Source: Pseudorasbora parva (Eukaryota; Chordata; Actinopteri; Cypriniformes; Gobionidae). Taken from it: a stretch of 64,000 nt of DNA. Of the stretch, positions 1 to 9,666 are shown piece by piece; the first letter of the stretch is position 1, and the number at the start of each line of letters is the position of its first letter. The stretch covers positions 35,611,047 through 35,675,046 of the forward strand of contig NC_090182.1 of assembly GCF_024679245.1 (NCBI RefSeq), in the 5' to 3' direction. Below the pieces are notes generated by a model. It saw only the letters and a list, made by a program, of their open reading frames with translations, did no database searches and was not told the DNA's origin. The position numbers were made by a program, and so were the translations under genes.

Positions 1-1415
1 ATGTATGTGCTCTGAACGTAGTTTGCTCGGCCACAGACCGTTCACAGTTCTGCCTTCCTGGGTGGCACCCCAGCCTGTTAAGGACGCGTCCGTCGTTACG
101 ACTCTCCACAGCATGACGGTCCCCAGAGGGGTACCCTGTGCGTAAAAGTCAGCGCTCTTCCAGTGGCGCAGAGCTGCAGCGCAGGTGCGCGTCACTGTTA
201 CGGAGCGGCAAAGATTATGTAACGGGCTGAAATGAAGTGACAAAACCCATTTCATGAATGCCCTCATTCTCAGGAGTCCTAGTGGCAAAGCCTGGATAGA
301 TGAAGCCATAAGACCCTGTAGCCTGAGACAAGTGCGATATCGCACCCTCGCCCCCTCTCTGAACTGTGACAGACAGTTCGTCAGAGAGAGAATGCGCTCT
401 TGAGAGAGACGCGCTCGCATGGAGACTGAGTCCAGCTCCATGCCCAGGAAGATCACCCTCTGACTGGGTGTAAATTTGCTCTTGTTCACATTTACCCTGA
501 AGCCCAGGGATGTGATGTGCGCGAGCACACGGGAGGTGTCCCACAACACCTTTTCCCTCGAATCGGCTATGATGAGCCAATCGTCTATGTATGTCAAGAT
601 CTGCAGACCAGACATTCTTAGGGGGGGTCAAGCCCGCTTCCACACACAGACAGAAGCAACGAGGGCTTAGACTCATACCGAACGGCAGGACCGTGAATTC
701 GTAACAAATGCCCTGATAGGCGAAACGAAGAAACTTTCTGTGTGGTGGGTAAATGCTTATGGGGAAAAAAGCATCCTTCAGATCAACTGATGTGAACCAG
801 TCGTTCTGCTTAATGGCGCGGGCGAGCGAACCATAGGTTAACATTCTGAATTTGTATTTCCTCAAATGTTTGTTCAACACCCTGAGGTCCAGAATTGGAC
901 GAAGAGAACCGTCCTTCTTGTAAACCCTGGTTTATCAGATTGTGGGTACCACCTGAATCGCACCTTTGCTCAGCAGAGAGGAGATTTCCTCCTTCAGAAC
1001 ATGCGCCGTGCTTTCCTCAGTGTGAGAAAAACAAACGCTGCTGCAACGAGGGGACACGGCTAGCGAGTGTGCCCACTCGCATCGTGCTGGCCTCGTTGCC
1101 CAGCTGGCTCATTTGCGATGCAATGGCGCCCTCTAGTGGAGAAACTAGGGACGGCATGCGTGAGTTCAGAGAGCTATCCACTCCCTGCAGAGAAAACATC
1201 CCCTGCAGAGAGAGGGTATCTCTCTGTAACAAATTCATTTGATTCGTTAAATTTACTGTGTTTTTAGTGATTTTTTGTGTGTTTTGTTTTTGGAAAAAAA
1301 CTGGGGCCGAAGCCTTTATTAACTGGGTGAGGGGAACACAATGAGTGCGGTGTGGTGACACTGCTTGGGCACATTTCCTCACAACAAACCCCCTGAACGG
1401 GGGGGGGGGGAACAC
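1..1415 (-). pseudogene. DIRS-A pol: reverse transcriptase and start of RNase H, frameshifted
   Basis: The intact piece 215-880 (221 aa) starts with a reverse transcriptase block holding the DLKDAF catalytic-aspartate motif and the LPFGMSLSPR motif. Just upstream, the KKDGSLRPILDLR finger motif is readable around 880-930. Near 620 the frame changes; the Y-I-D-D-W-like core and the thumb continue in another frame. Bases 1-214 then read into an RNase H start containing TDASLTGWGA. The protein would reverse-transcribe DIRS RNA and remove the RNA strand. The 1017-1415 stretch fits the poorly conserved N-terminal part of pol. I see it as dead because of the frame changes. Confidence 0.75.
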
Positions 1416-2509
1416 ACATCATCCACTGAACACATGGGCTGGGCAGCCACAGGAGTGGGGCACCCCTCAGAAGAGATCCTCTGTCTTTTGGACAGTGGTT
1501 CTGAGCAGGAAGAGGGTCCAAAGAGCTCGTCGCTCGCAAACGTAGACCGCAATCCCCAATCGGCCAAACATCGGGCCGGCCGCTTGCGTTTGGAGTCGGT
1601 GGGGGTAGAGCTCGGGGGTTTTCCCGCAGCGGCAGGAGGTGGTTTCCCCCAGGGCTTAGCAGAGGGTGGGTTACTCTGCCGTGGCGCGGGCTTGTTGTGG
1701 GGCCTTCCTTTGCCTTGTTGAAAACCACGTCCCAGGGCCGGGGGGTTAGGCAAACGCGCAGGGGGAACCTGGCGTGGTGCGGCCTTCCTAGGAAGGCACA
1801 GCTTAAAGGCCTCGTCCTCCTTCTTCTTATCGTCACACCATTGTTGCATCAGTGCGACGGCGGGGCCAAAGAGAGCCCGTCCGGGCTCTACCGGGGCGCC
1901 CGCGACGCGTCTTTTCTCACTATCCGGGAGGCCCGAGAGTTTGAGCCAGAGCGCGCGTTCTCCCACAACGGAGAGCGCCATAGAGCGCCCGCAGGCTTGG
2001 ACGGCCTGACGAGCGTTACGGAGAACGAGATTGTTAACCGTGACAATCTCCTTCCATAGGGCCGGTGAAGGAGATCCCTTGTCCAGCTGCTGGCCCAGGT
2101 CGTCCAGAATCTCCGCCTGGTAGACGGAGAGGAGGGAAGAGACGTTAAGGGCCCTCACAGCCAAGGCCGAGGATTTATAAGCGGCCTGGTGCACAGACGC
2201 AGAAAAACGGTCCATTTTATTAGGAAGGGCCGGCTTAGGAGGGGCGAGGAGCCCTCCTTGGGTTGGGTTGAGGTGCCTGGCGATGGAGGGTTCGATAGCA
2301 GGCGGTTCGCCCATACCGAGAGCCGCCATATCCTTAACCTCCAGACCCGCGAGACCGTGTTTGAAGTCAAGCGGGTCGCTCCAGAAGTGCCTCATGTGCT
2401 TCGCGCACGCTGGGAGAACGGGAAAAAGTTGTTTCCTACAGGAGACGAGTGCGAGCGTGGGCGGCTCCGATAGCAGACACAGCGAACTGGTAGAATTACA
2501 CACTGTCAC
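1379..2509 (-). CDS. DIRS-A gag-like ORF1 (376 aa)
   Basis: An open minus-strand frame of 376 aa upstream of the reverse transcriptase. Its middle part (VYQAEILDDLG, then ERALWLKLSGL, then LFGPAVA) lines up with the gag frames of the DIRS elements at 34.2-34.9 kb (VERHLWLNLSG) and 51.0-52.5 kb (QERHLWLNLTD). The C-terminal third is rich in proline, lysine and arginine and includes a basic KRKRP stretch that could bind nucleic acid or act as a nuclear signal. The N-terminal cysteine motif of the other two gags is missing, so this copy is probably shortened. The frame overlaps the N-terminal region of pol, as in the other copies. Product: structural or nucleic-acid-binding protein, by family inference. 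Confidence 0.65.
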   Translation of the reverse strand: MTVCNSTSSLCLLSEPPTLALVSCRKQLFPVLPACAKHMRHFWSDPLDFKHGLAGLEVKDMAALGMGEPPAIEPSIARHLNPTQGGLLAPPKPALPNKMDRFSASVHQAAYKSSALAVRALNVSSLLSVYQAEILDDLGQQLDKGSPSPALWKEIVTVNNLVLRNARQAVQACGRSMALSVVGERALWLKLSGLPDSEKRRVAGAPVEPGRALFGPAVALMQQWCDDKKKEDEAFKLCLPRKAAPRQVPPARLPNPPALGRGFQQGKGRPHNKPAPRQSNPPSAKPWGKPPPAAAGKPPSSTPTDSKRKRPARCLADWGLRSTFASDELFGPSSCSEPLSKRQRISSEGCPTPVAAQPMCSVDDVCSPPPRSGGLL

Positions 2510-2640
2510 GCCTGGCGGAGGCTGATCCGAGGATATTTCCTCCTGTAGACAAAAGGTGAACAGCGTAAATCCAACCGAACTGTGTTAGTGCAGAGATCGC
2601 GAGAAGCGAATGTCAACTGATGTACAGTAGCGTACGCAGC

Positions 2641-2649
2641 CTATATATG
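2641..2649 (-). promoter_or_regulatory. TATA box of DIRS-A
   Basis: The minus strand reads TATATATAG about 130 bp upstream of the gag start and about 150 bp inside the element end. The other two DIRS elements have a TATA box at the equivalent place (33824 on plus, 52929 on minus). Confidence 0.5.
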
Positions 2650-2798
2650 CCCGCAGGTAAGGGGTGGGGCCTTACTGGGCATTGGCTGCGCGCTCCTGCC
2701 TGTCTTGTCAGACTTGGTGCAATTGGATGCTTCTGCAGAGGTCAGGTACGGATGCCCTTCCCATAGGTGGATCTCGAAACGAGATGATGAAAGAGAAC

Positions 2799-3603
2799 CA
2801 AAACAGCTTCCAGAGATCGTCAGATTGCTATAGCATGCAGATAGACACGTTTGAAGACAATAAACACACAGTCGCGGCAATATATGGTTGGTCTGTGTTC
2901 TTCATGCCATTTTGGGTGGTTTCAGACTATATTTATAATGCAATGCTATTCCATATAGCTTTCAGCATTGTGTATTTTCTGTCAGATTTTTTGACCCGAA
3001 GCTACATGAGATCACAGATTGTTATATAAAACACTCGACTTATAAAGTATAAAGTGATATGAAGTAAGTTTTGTATAAAACATGATTTTAATCTTATAAA
3101 TTGTTTTTGCTGGTGTGCTAAGCTTACATGCTAGTACCGCCGGTGTTACGGATCTTACCGCCGGTGTTACGGATCAACTGGGGATCATGTTATCTGGGGA
3201 CGGGCGCGTGCACGCAGCTAGTTTTACCTGGATTTACAGCAGATGTTAGACGAGGACAGATTCGTCACAGCGGATTTTCCACTGAACAGATTTAAAACGC
3301 TTTCCACATTATTGGTAAATGTTTGCATAATATCAGGCTCTGTGTTTTCCTCTGTCGCTGCTTTGCTGTATGTTTCAAACGCAGTTTAAGGGAATTTTTA
3401 ATGTGGTTTCATTTCACAACACAGACCACGCCCACATTTTGTTACATTCTTTTCGATGAAAGTCGTATCCAATGACAATAAATTACATTGTGTCGTATTA
3501 GTACCGAAATTTTTATTTTATTTTTAATAACTATTGTTTTTGTAATTTGCTTAGGGTATTTTTTAAATTATATATTATATATTATATAATATATATTATA
3601 TAT

Positions 3604-3616
<13 letters not shown>
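2799..3616. other. AT-rich spacer without recognisable gene
   Basis: No convincing coding sequence. A 19-bp unit starting TACCGCCGGTGTTACGG occurs twice in tandem near 3133-3172. The right part grades into a simple AT tract. Confidence 0.5.

Positions 3617-3681
<65 letters not shown>
3617..3681. repeat. (TA)n microsatellite
   Basis: About 32 uninterrupted TA units. The next element begins exactly where the TA run ends. Confidence 0.95.
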
Positions 3682-3684
<3 letters not shown>

Positions 3685-4516
3685 TGGCGATTTCTTTAAG
3701 ACTGCAAGGGAAGCTCGGCTTCCCTTATAATGTCACAAAATTAATGGTCAAATATGTACTATTGTATTAACATTTTATTGACTAAAAATGCGTTAGAAAA
3801 CGTTCATCTCCAAGATGAGTTTGTTCAGAATCAGTTACATATAGCAGGTCGGCTGACTCGATTTCCTTCTCATACATTCCCGCAGCTTCACAGTGCATTT
3901 TCCTATTGAAGCCCAGCGTCCATTGACTTCAATGGGGCTGCTTTGAACGGTTTTTTTCAGTGCTTCGAAACTAGACGGTCATTGGATAAACGCTGCGATT
4001 ATGTCCCGCCCACGGACGCTCAGCGTCTCTGGGGGTGAATGGGGAGTGGGCTGGCCCGGACTCTGAGCTTCTGCGTGATGATTGGAGGGTCTGTCAAAAG
4101 ACTGCATCTCCTTTTGACTGACAGCGATTCTGTACTATAAGGAATCACTGAAGCTAGCCTATTCGCGCTCAGTCCCATCGCGGATTTCTCGAGTTCAGTC
4201 GAAATAAAAACTAATGCAACCTATTTCTTTGATATTTGCTTGGCGAAATTGCTTGATTTTCATCATACATTTCACACAATTATACACCACATTCCTTGTT
4301 TCAGTTTTACAGAGTTTAATATTTTTTTTATAGCTCTGCTGGCCATTGAGAGGTCACTGGTCAAGTCACTTGAAAAGACTCCTAGTTGGGACGACAGGGT
4401 CACAGACCATTTTCTTGAAAAGGAACGTAGGGCAGAATTTACTTTTAAATAAATAGACAATTTTATGATGTAGGCCGAAAATGAGCTTCCCCTCTCTGAC
4501 AGACCAGTAGCCGCCA

Positions 4517-4520
<4 letters not shown>
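3681..4520. mobile_element. DNA transposon remnant with TCAGTGGCG / CGCCACTGA ends, hAT-like
   Basis: The 840-bp segment begins TCAGTGGCG and ends CGCCACTGA, short inverted ends, and is flanked on both sides by (TA)n. Both ends also carry a GGGAAGCT / AGCTTCCC block. Near its right end it has a 70-aa plus-strand frame (4240-4452). The layout suggests a mostly non-coding deletion derivative of an autonomous transposon that went into, or expanded within, a TA repeat. Superfamily assignment is inference. Confidence 0.6.
4240..4452 (+). pseudogene. C-terminal remnant of a transposase-like protein
   Basis: A 70-aa frame ending just before the right end of the 3681-4520 element. Its second half (ALLAIERSLVKSLEK, then RVTDHFLEKERR) looks like a C-terminal helical segment. 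I associate it with hAT/ZMYM-like transposase-derived proteins of fish, but that is recollection. No catalytic region is present, so it is at most the last exon of a decayed transposase. Confidence 0.35.

Positions 4521-4605
<85 letters not shown>
4521..4605. repeat. (TA)n microsatellite
   Basis: About 42 TA units directly after the CGCCACTGA end of the preceding element. Confidence 0.95.
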
Positions 4606-5060
<455 letters not shown>

Positions 5061-5700
5061 TATATGTAGTGCCGTTAAAATTAATTTGCGTTAACACGTT
5101 AATTTTGACAGGCAATGATATATAAAGTTTGCTGATGTATGACGCCGCTTATTAGCAGGAGACCGCAATGATTGGTAAAAGTTGCGGTGATTGGTCAAAA
5201 TTGCAAGTCACACTGAATTCACGGGGACTGATTGCAAATGACACACAGTAAATAATCTAGAATACTTTCATCAAATATATAAATTCAAGCTTAAGTTTAA
5301 GATTTTACAATTAGGCTATACTGAGCCTGATCTATCTAAGAGATTTTCTTAGAAGGAAGTTAATACCTTTTAGAAAAATGTCACATGGGTTAAAACTCCT
5401 GCTACCCTGATTTGCATTTGTATAGCTCACAGCATGTTCATTTACATGTTAAAGCCTCCCCTGGAGTTAAGGGAAGGGGGGTCTTGGGGGGGACAACTGC
5501 CAAGCAAGGCCCACGTCAATTTCTGACAATTCACGGCAGTTTTCGGTGTCGCCTGCAAACTGCCGTGTACAGTCGTAAACCTGATCTTCCACGACAATCT
5601 ACAGTGCCGCTTACTGACAAAAATCCCACTTTTCATGCAGTGATTTTTATTTATGTAATGTTTTAAATCTAGATGGTTATTTATGTAAATGATGTGTGAC
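5061..5700. other. Spacer; hAT-like terminal scrap then unique-looking sequence
   Basis: The first 60 bases (GTAGTGCCGTTAAAATTAA, then a GCGTTAACACGTTAA block) resemble the end of a hAT element like the one at 27069. The rest, up to the candidate promoter at about 5.7 kb, shows no coding frame I can support. Confidence 0.35.
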
Positions 5701-5713
5701 TGTGGTGTTTTAA

Positions 5714-5724
5714 TGCGCATGCAC
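5714..5724 (+). promoter_or_regulatory. NRF1-like motif TGCGCATGCAC
   Basis: A near-palindromic TGCGCATGCAC, one base from the NRF1 consensus, lies 44 bp upstream of the X-box-like site and 50 bp upstream of the candidate start codon. No TATA box is near. This fits a housekeeping-type promoter but is only a sequence match. Confidence 0.4.
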
Positions 5725-5767
5725 GTTGGACATTCCAATCGCTTTCTTCAAACCACACTGGAGCAGA

Positions 5768-5781
5768 GTTGCCATGGAAAC
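5768..5781 (+). promoter_or_regulatory. RFX X-box-like site GTTGCCATGGAAAC
   Basis: The 14-mer is an imperfect palindrome matching the vertebrate RFX X-box (GTTNCCATGGNAAC). RFX sites close to the start codon are characteristic of ciliary genes. Here the site overlaps the candidate start codon at 5774, so either the site is fortuitous or translation starts elsewhere. Confidence 0.5.
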
Positions 5782-8058
5782 AGGGACTCGGAGCAGCACT
5801 TCCTCAGGCGCTGTTTTCACTAGTTTCAGGTGAGTTTAGTCCCTAAAACCACACAAATAATACACACATCTGTTCCTGACACCTTTCTTACTTTAACTGA
5901 CACACTTCTGTTGAATATTTACTTGATAGAAATGGTTTAGTGTCTTCGGGAAAAGTCAGCATCTCAACCGTTTTCACAAGAGGTAACTTAAGATAACGAT
6001 TTGATTAATTGAGCCCTTGTTTATGAAAGCTTGAGCTTTTAAATAAATATTTATGTGAAACTTAAATGTTTTGATAGTTTTGTTAAGGTTTTGCTGCTAA
6101 TTTGTCAATGGTACATATCAAAAATCTAAAAGTATACACTGTAACATTACTGTTCATCGATGATGTCAGTTACATGGAGTGCGAAAATTAGCTGCAAACT
6201 GGTAAACAAATATTGTAAAAATGTTCTGTGATTTCAGGAGGGACAAAATAACCCATCTACAACAGAGGGGAAGATTCCAACATTTCTGGAGGAAGCTGCT
6301 GACAAAGCTGTAAGAAACGGGTGAACTGAGGAAGGTAATTTTATATGCATGTATTTCACATAATATTTGACATAATATCAGCATGATTTTAGTTATTTTC
6401 TTTAGCAAAATTATACATATTAAGAAGGCTTTGACATTCAAAACATAAGTGACACTGTATGAGCAATATTAAATTAACAAGTAAACCTGAAAACACAAAC
6501 CCTGTTTATATTAAAACAGGTCACAAAACTATTGAGTTTTACTGGTATTATCTATAGTGGAGATGAGTGTGATGAGGTTAGTGTGTGAGTAATCAGTATT
6601 CGTGAGAGGGAGTGCGCTGTGATTGGCTGTTGTGAGAACCTGGCAGATTTATAACTAATAGAAATCGAATTTGAATCTAAAATCGTGTTCTGTATTGTTA
6701 AAGAATTAGTTCACCCCAAAATTAAAATTTCCTGATAATTTCCATCGGTCATTTTCAAAAAAAAAGAAAAGAAAAAAGCATTTACATACCTTTTACCTCA
6801 AATGCACGGCTTTGATGTTGTTTTCCCACTGCGTATTACGCCAGAAAGGTCAGTGCTGACCCAGTGCCGAAAAACTCCATCTCATGTTCTCCTCTAACTT
6901 TAAAATTGTCCGACATCGTTGTTTTACCTTTTATTTTTGTAAAGAGTGTTTGATTTAGTCTTTGCACGTTTGTTTTAACACTGGGACGGTACTTCCACAT
7001 ACATCACACGCGTGACCTTTCCAACATAATGACGCCACAAAGCCTTACATCATCAAAGTCGAGCATTTGAGGTTAAAAAGTATATACATGTTTATTTATT
7101 TTCTACTGAAGAATGAAAGACATGAACATCTTGGATGGCATTGGGGTGAGTAAAAGATCAGGAATTATCATTTTGGGTCGAACTAATCCTTTAATGTACA
7201 TTCTTTCTGCTTTTCTTTTGGAGCCATAATAATTTATGGGTTGTGAAAACACCGACTGAATAGACATCATTGCACTTGGACATTATTAAATGGCTACTCG
7301 ATAGTACAGTTAAGAATTCCAGCAAGCCGTGTGTTAATGTGGTGTGTATTCTTCTCATTTTAGCTCCTACATCCATTTGGGCTGAAGGGCAAGAAAGAAC
7401 CAAACCAAAGCTGGACTGTAACCTGCCGGCCTATACGACAGACTTCACACTGACGGCTGCAGGCATGGATGCTGCATCACATGTTTTCGAACATTTTTCC
7501 ACCTAGAATGTATTCGTCCCCCACTAGGAGACTTCATGTCTTTATCTATTGGGAGTGGATATCATTTTAAACATTATTTAAAAAAAAACACTAATTTCTT
7601 CTGATTTTTATTGTGTAGTATATGTAAGATTTTTCCATAAAAAGAAAATAACATTTTAGTAATGTTTTTAAGTAATAAAGTAATTAATTGTTAAGTAATG
7701 TTGTTATAATCCTGTTAATTTATGTACAGTATAAATTGCAAACGTATGCTTGTTTTGGGCGCATGTTTGCAGGTTATAGACATTTTAGAGGAGGAAGATG
7801 CTGTGTATTTAAAGGTGCTTTAAGTCATTTTTATTTGTACAATGTTATTTTTGTATACAAATCATTATTACAGTGGAACCAATTGCTATTTTTGTATTTG
7901 TAAATTAGAAACTGAATTTTTTAACCATTGCACAGCACCACTTTATCACCAATAATGTACAACTTTGTAGTTTATTATTTTATGTCACATGAGAACACAT
8001 GAAAGTTTATATTTTTGTACAGATTATGTCATTTCTGTAATAAAGTTTGTATCATAGA
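5774..8058 (+). CDS. Candidate small multi-exon host gene, identity unknown
   Basis: Four pieces with consensus splice signals. Exon 1 is 5774-5829, followed by GTGAGT. Exon 2 is 5930-5982, preceded by TTGATAG and followed by GTAACT. Exon 3 is 6238-6309, preceded by TGATTTCAG and followed by GTAAGA. The last exon starts at 7364 after TTCTCATTTTAG and has a stop at 7451-7453. An AATAAA signal lies at 8039-8044. Exons 1 and 2 share one open frame (METGTRSSTSSGAVF...). Exons 3 and 4 share another (...KIPTFLEEAADKA joined to LLHPFGLKGKK...). The exon 2/3 junction does not keep frame: exon 2 ends in phase 1 and exon 3 needs phase 0. So there is a missed exon, a wrong boundary, an indel or a pseudogene. 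The intron before the last exon holds a MITE. I do not recognise the protein. The X-box hints at a ciliary role. Confidence 0.35.
6698..7194. mobile_element. TTAA-flanked MITE with inverted ends
   Basis: The left end reads TTAA then AGAATTAGTTCACCCC. The right end on the minus strand reads TTAA then AGGATTAGTTCGACCC. The inverted repeat continues inward through GATAATT and CTCACCCC-type blocks. TTAA target duplications lie at 6698-6701 and 7191-7194. Length and lack of a transposase mark it as non-autonomous. TTAA targets suit the piggyBac or Kolobok groups. It sits in the last intron of the candidate gene. Confidence 0.75.
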
Positions 8059-8109
8059 ATGGTAACTTCTTTCTGTTGTTATTTTGTAGATGTTTGTTGT
8101 AACTTAATT

Positions 8110-8470
8110 TCTTAAATGTACTTCAAGATAATTTAGTAAAACCATGGTTGCACTGTGGTAATACAACCAATTTATGGTACATGATCCATGTTTTTTAAAA
8201 CCATGTTTACTGCAAAAACCATGGTTGCTGCAGTTATGGTTACAATGGTTTTACTGTAGTATTACTACAATATACCTGTAGTAAAACCATGGTATTAAAA
8301 CCATGTTTTTTAAAAATACCAGTTACTACAGTAATTAAAACTACAGTTTTACTATAGTATTACTACAATAACTGTAGTAAAACCATGGTTCGCACCAAAA
8401 TACCACGGTTACTACAGTCATAGTTAAACTACAGTTTTACTATAGTAAAACCATAGTTCTTTATCATAGG
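8110..8470. repeat. Palindromic 'AACCATGGTTTTACTACAG' repeat cluster
   Basis: Many direct and inverted copies of short units built from ACCATGGTTTTACTACAG and CTGTAGTAAAACCATGG fill this stretch. It has no coding potential. The candidate gene ends just before it. Confidence 0.75.
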
Positions 8471-8660
8471 GGAAGTTAACCTAACTATGACCACTTCCGC
8501 TCTGAGAAACCCGGAAATGTGAAAAGGGTCTAATTCTACTTTTTTTTTCTTTCTTACAGTGTACCAAGTATTCAGACATAGTTGCCTTGGTACACTTTGC
8601 TATCTTTGCTGTGTCCAAATATGCCTTCCCTACCATGTAGAAAGCAAAGATAGCAAAACC

Positions 8661-8726
8661 GTGTGTGTGTGTGTGCGTGCATGTGTGTGCATGCGTGTGT
8701 GTGTGAGTGAGTGAGAGAGAGAGAAA
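8661..8726. repeat. (GT)n / (GA)n imperfect microsatellite
   Basis: Alternating GT with interspersed GCGTGCAT units, then GTGA and GAGA units. Confidence 0.9.
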
Positions 8727-8730
8727 GACC

Positions 8731-9005
8731 CAATTGGATCCAATAAAATCCTGTTGAAGTTATCCTACAGAATATGTATGTATTGTCTTATAAGACAATT
8801 CTCACCGAATCCAATAGGAATCAGATAACATTTGGAATAAAATTGGAGTCCTTTAGGATTTATCCTACGGGATATTTATGTATTATCTTATAAGACAATT
8901 CCCAAAAGAATCCTATAGGAATCAGATAAGAATCTTAAAGGACAAGACATATATTATCCTATAAGATTATTTCTAACGGAATCCTATAGGAACGGTTCCA
9001 AAATA
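8731..9005. repeat. Tandem-like repeat of TCCTATAAGAC / GGAATCAGATAA units
   Basis: Three imperfect copies of a roughly 90-bp unit. Each has a TCTTATAAGACAATT-like palindrome and a CCTATAGGAATCAGATAA-like block. No coding sequence. Confidence 0.65.
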
Positions 9006-9013
9006 TGATAGAA

Positions 9014-9443
9014 ATTGGAATCCTGTGCAGATGATGGTCGTTCTCCCACACCGCCGTTCCCCAGACCGCTGCACGGCCGGACAGTAGGTTGATCAACAGC
9101 TTGGCTATCTCCGTGGCGAACGTAAGTGGCTGGAGTGAAAAGAACAGAGAACAGCGAGTCAAGAAAGGTCTGCATAACTCAGGCTAACCCGCGTATCTCT
9201 CTCTGGTGTGGGGATGCAAGGTTCCAGATGGTTAGGGCCTGCGGCTGGATTGGGGGAAACAGATGGCGGGCTGGGCGCAGTGGGTGATGTCAGTTGCTTG
9301 ATATGAGTTGTGGGCTCGGACACCTGCTTGACTAGTGCCTGCACGGCTCGGGCATTGGCGGTGACATGCTCCTCCTGCTGTTCCATCCGCTGACTGTGGG
9401 CAGTTAAATACTCCTGCAACTTGATCAGTTTCGCTGGTTCCAT
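9014..9443 (-). pseudogene. Ty3/Gypsy gag N-terminal fragment, antisense
   Basis: The minus-strand frame from 9443 opens with MEPAKLIKLQEYL and a glutamine-rich helix (MEQQEEHVTANARAVQALV), typical of the N-terminus of fish Gypsy gag. A second frame around 9030-9140 carries ATEIAKLLINLLSGRA followed by a WENDH-like stretch, the usual next gag block. The two blocks are in different frames and the rest of gag is gone. Gag would form the particle that packages element RNA. Confidence 0.65.
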
Positions 9444-9666
9444 CTTTGGTCAGATCGTTCTGTCGTGTGTGCTGGGAAGAAAGAACAGCAGGATCCAATT
9501 GCGAAATAATAAAGATTTATTTCTCTCAGTAAGGTAGCAAGAAAAGTCTTTCACAAGAAAGTCAGGTAGATCAGTCTCAGGTGGTAATAGGGCAGTGAAG
9601 CAGAGCAGTCCGTGCGGAGAGCCGGCAGAACCGACGGAGGCCAGATCGAGTCCAAGGCAAATATTG
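9444..9666 (-). mobile_element. Probable Gypsy 5' leader/LTR remnant, antisense
   Basis: This lies immediately upstream of the antisense gag start and ends where sense Gypsy pol homology begins. It contains an AATAATAAAGATTTATT-type polyadenylation-like stretch. I could not fix LTR ends or a primer-binding site. Confidence 0.35.

Larger units (their letters stand above)
1..2798 (-). mobile_element. DIRS-like tyrosine-recombinase retrotransposon fragment (DIRS-A), cut by window edge
   Basis: Read on the minus strand this stretch runs from a terminus near 2798, through a TATA-containing leader, a gag-like frame (1379-2509), the reverse transcriptase and the first part of RNase H, which is cut at base 1. 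The reverse transcriptase motifs are of the DIRS type also seen at 33.7-38.5 kb and 46.9-53.1 kb. The minus-strand end reads GGTTCTCTTTC, close to the AGTTCCCTTT end of the other two DIRS elements. The tyrosine recombinase and right end would lie outside the window. Frameshifts in pol show it is inactive. Confidence 0.8.
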
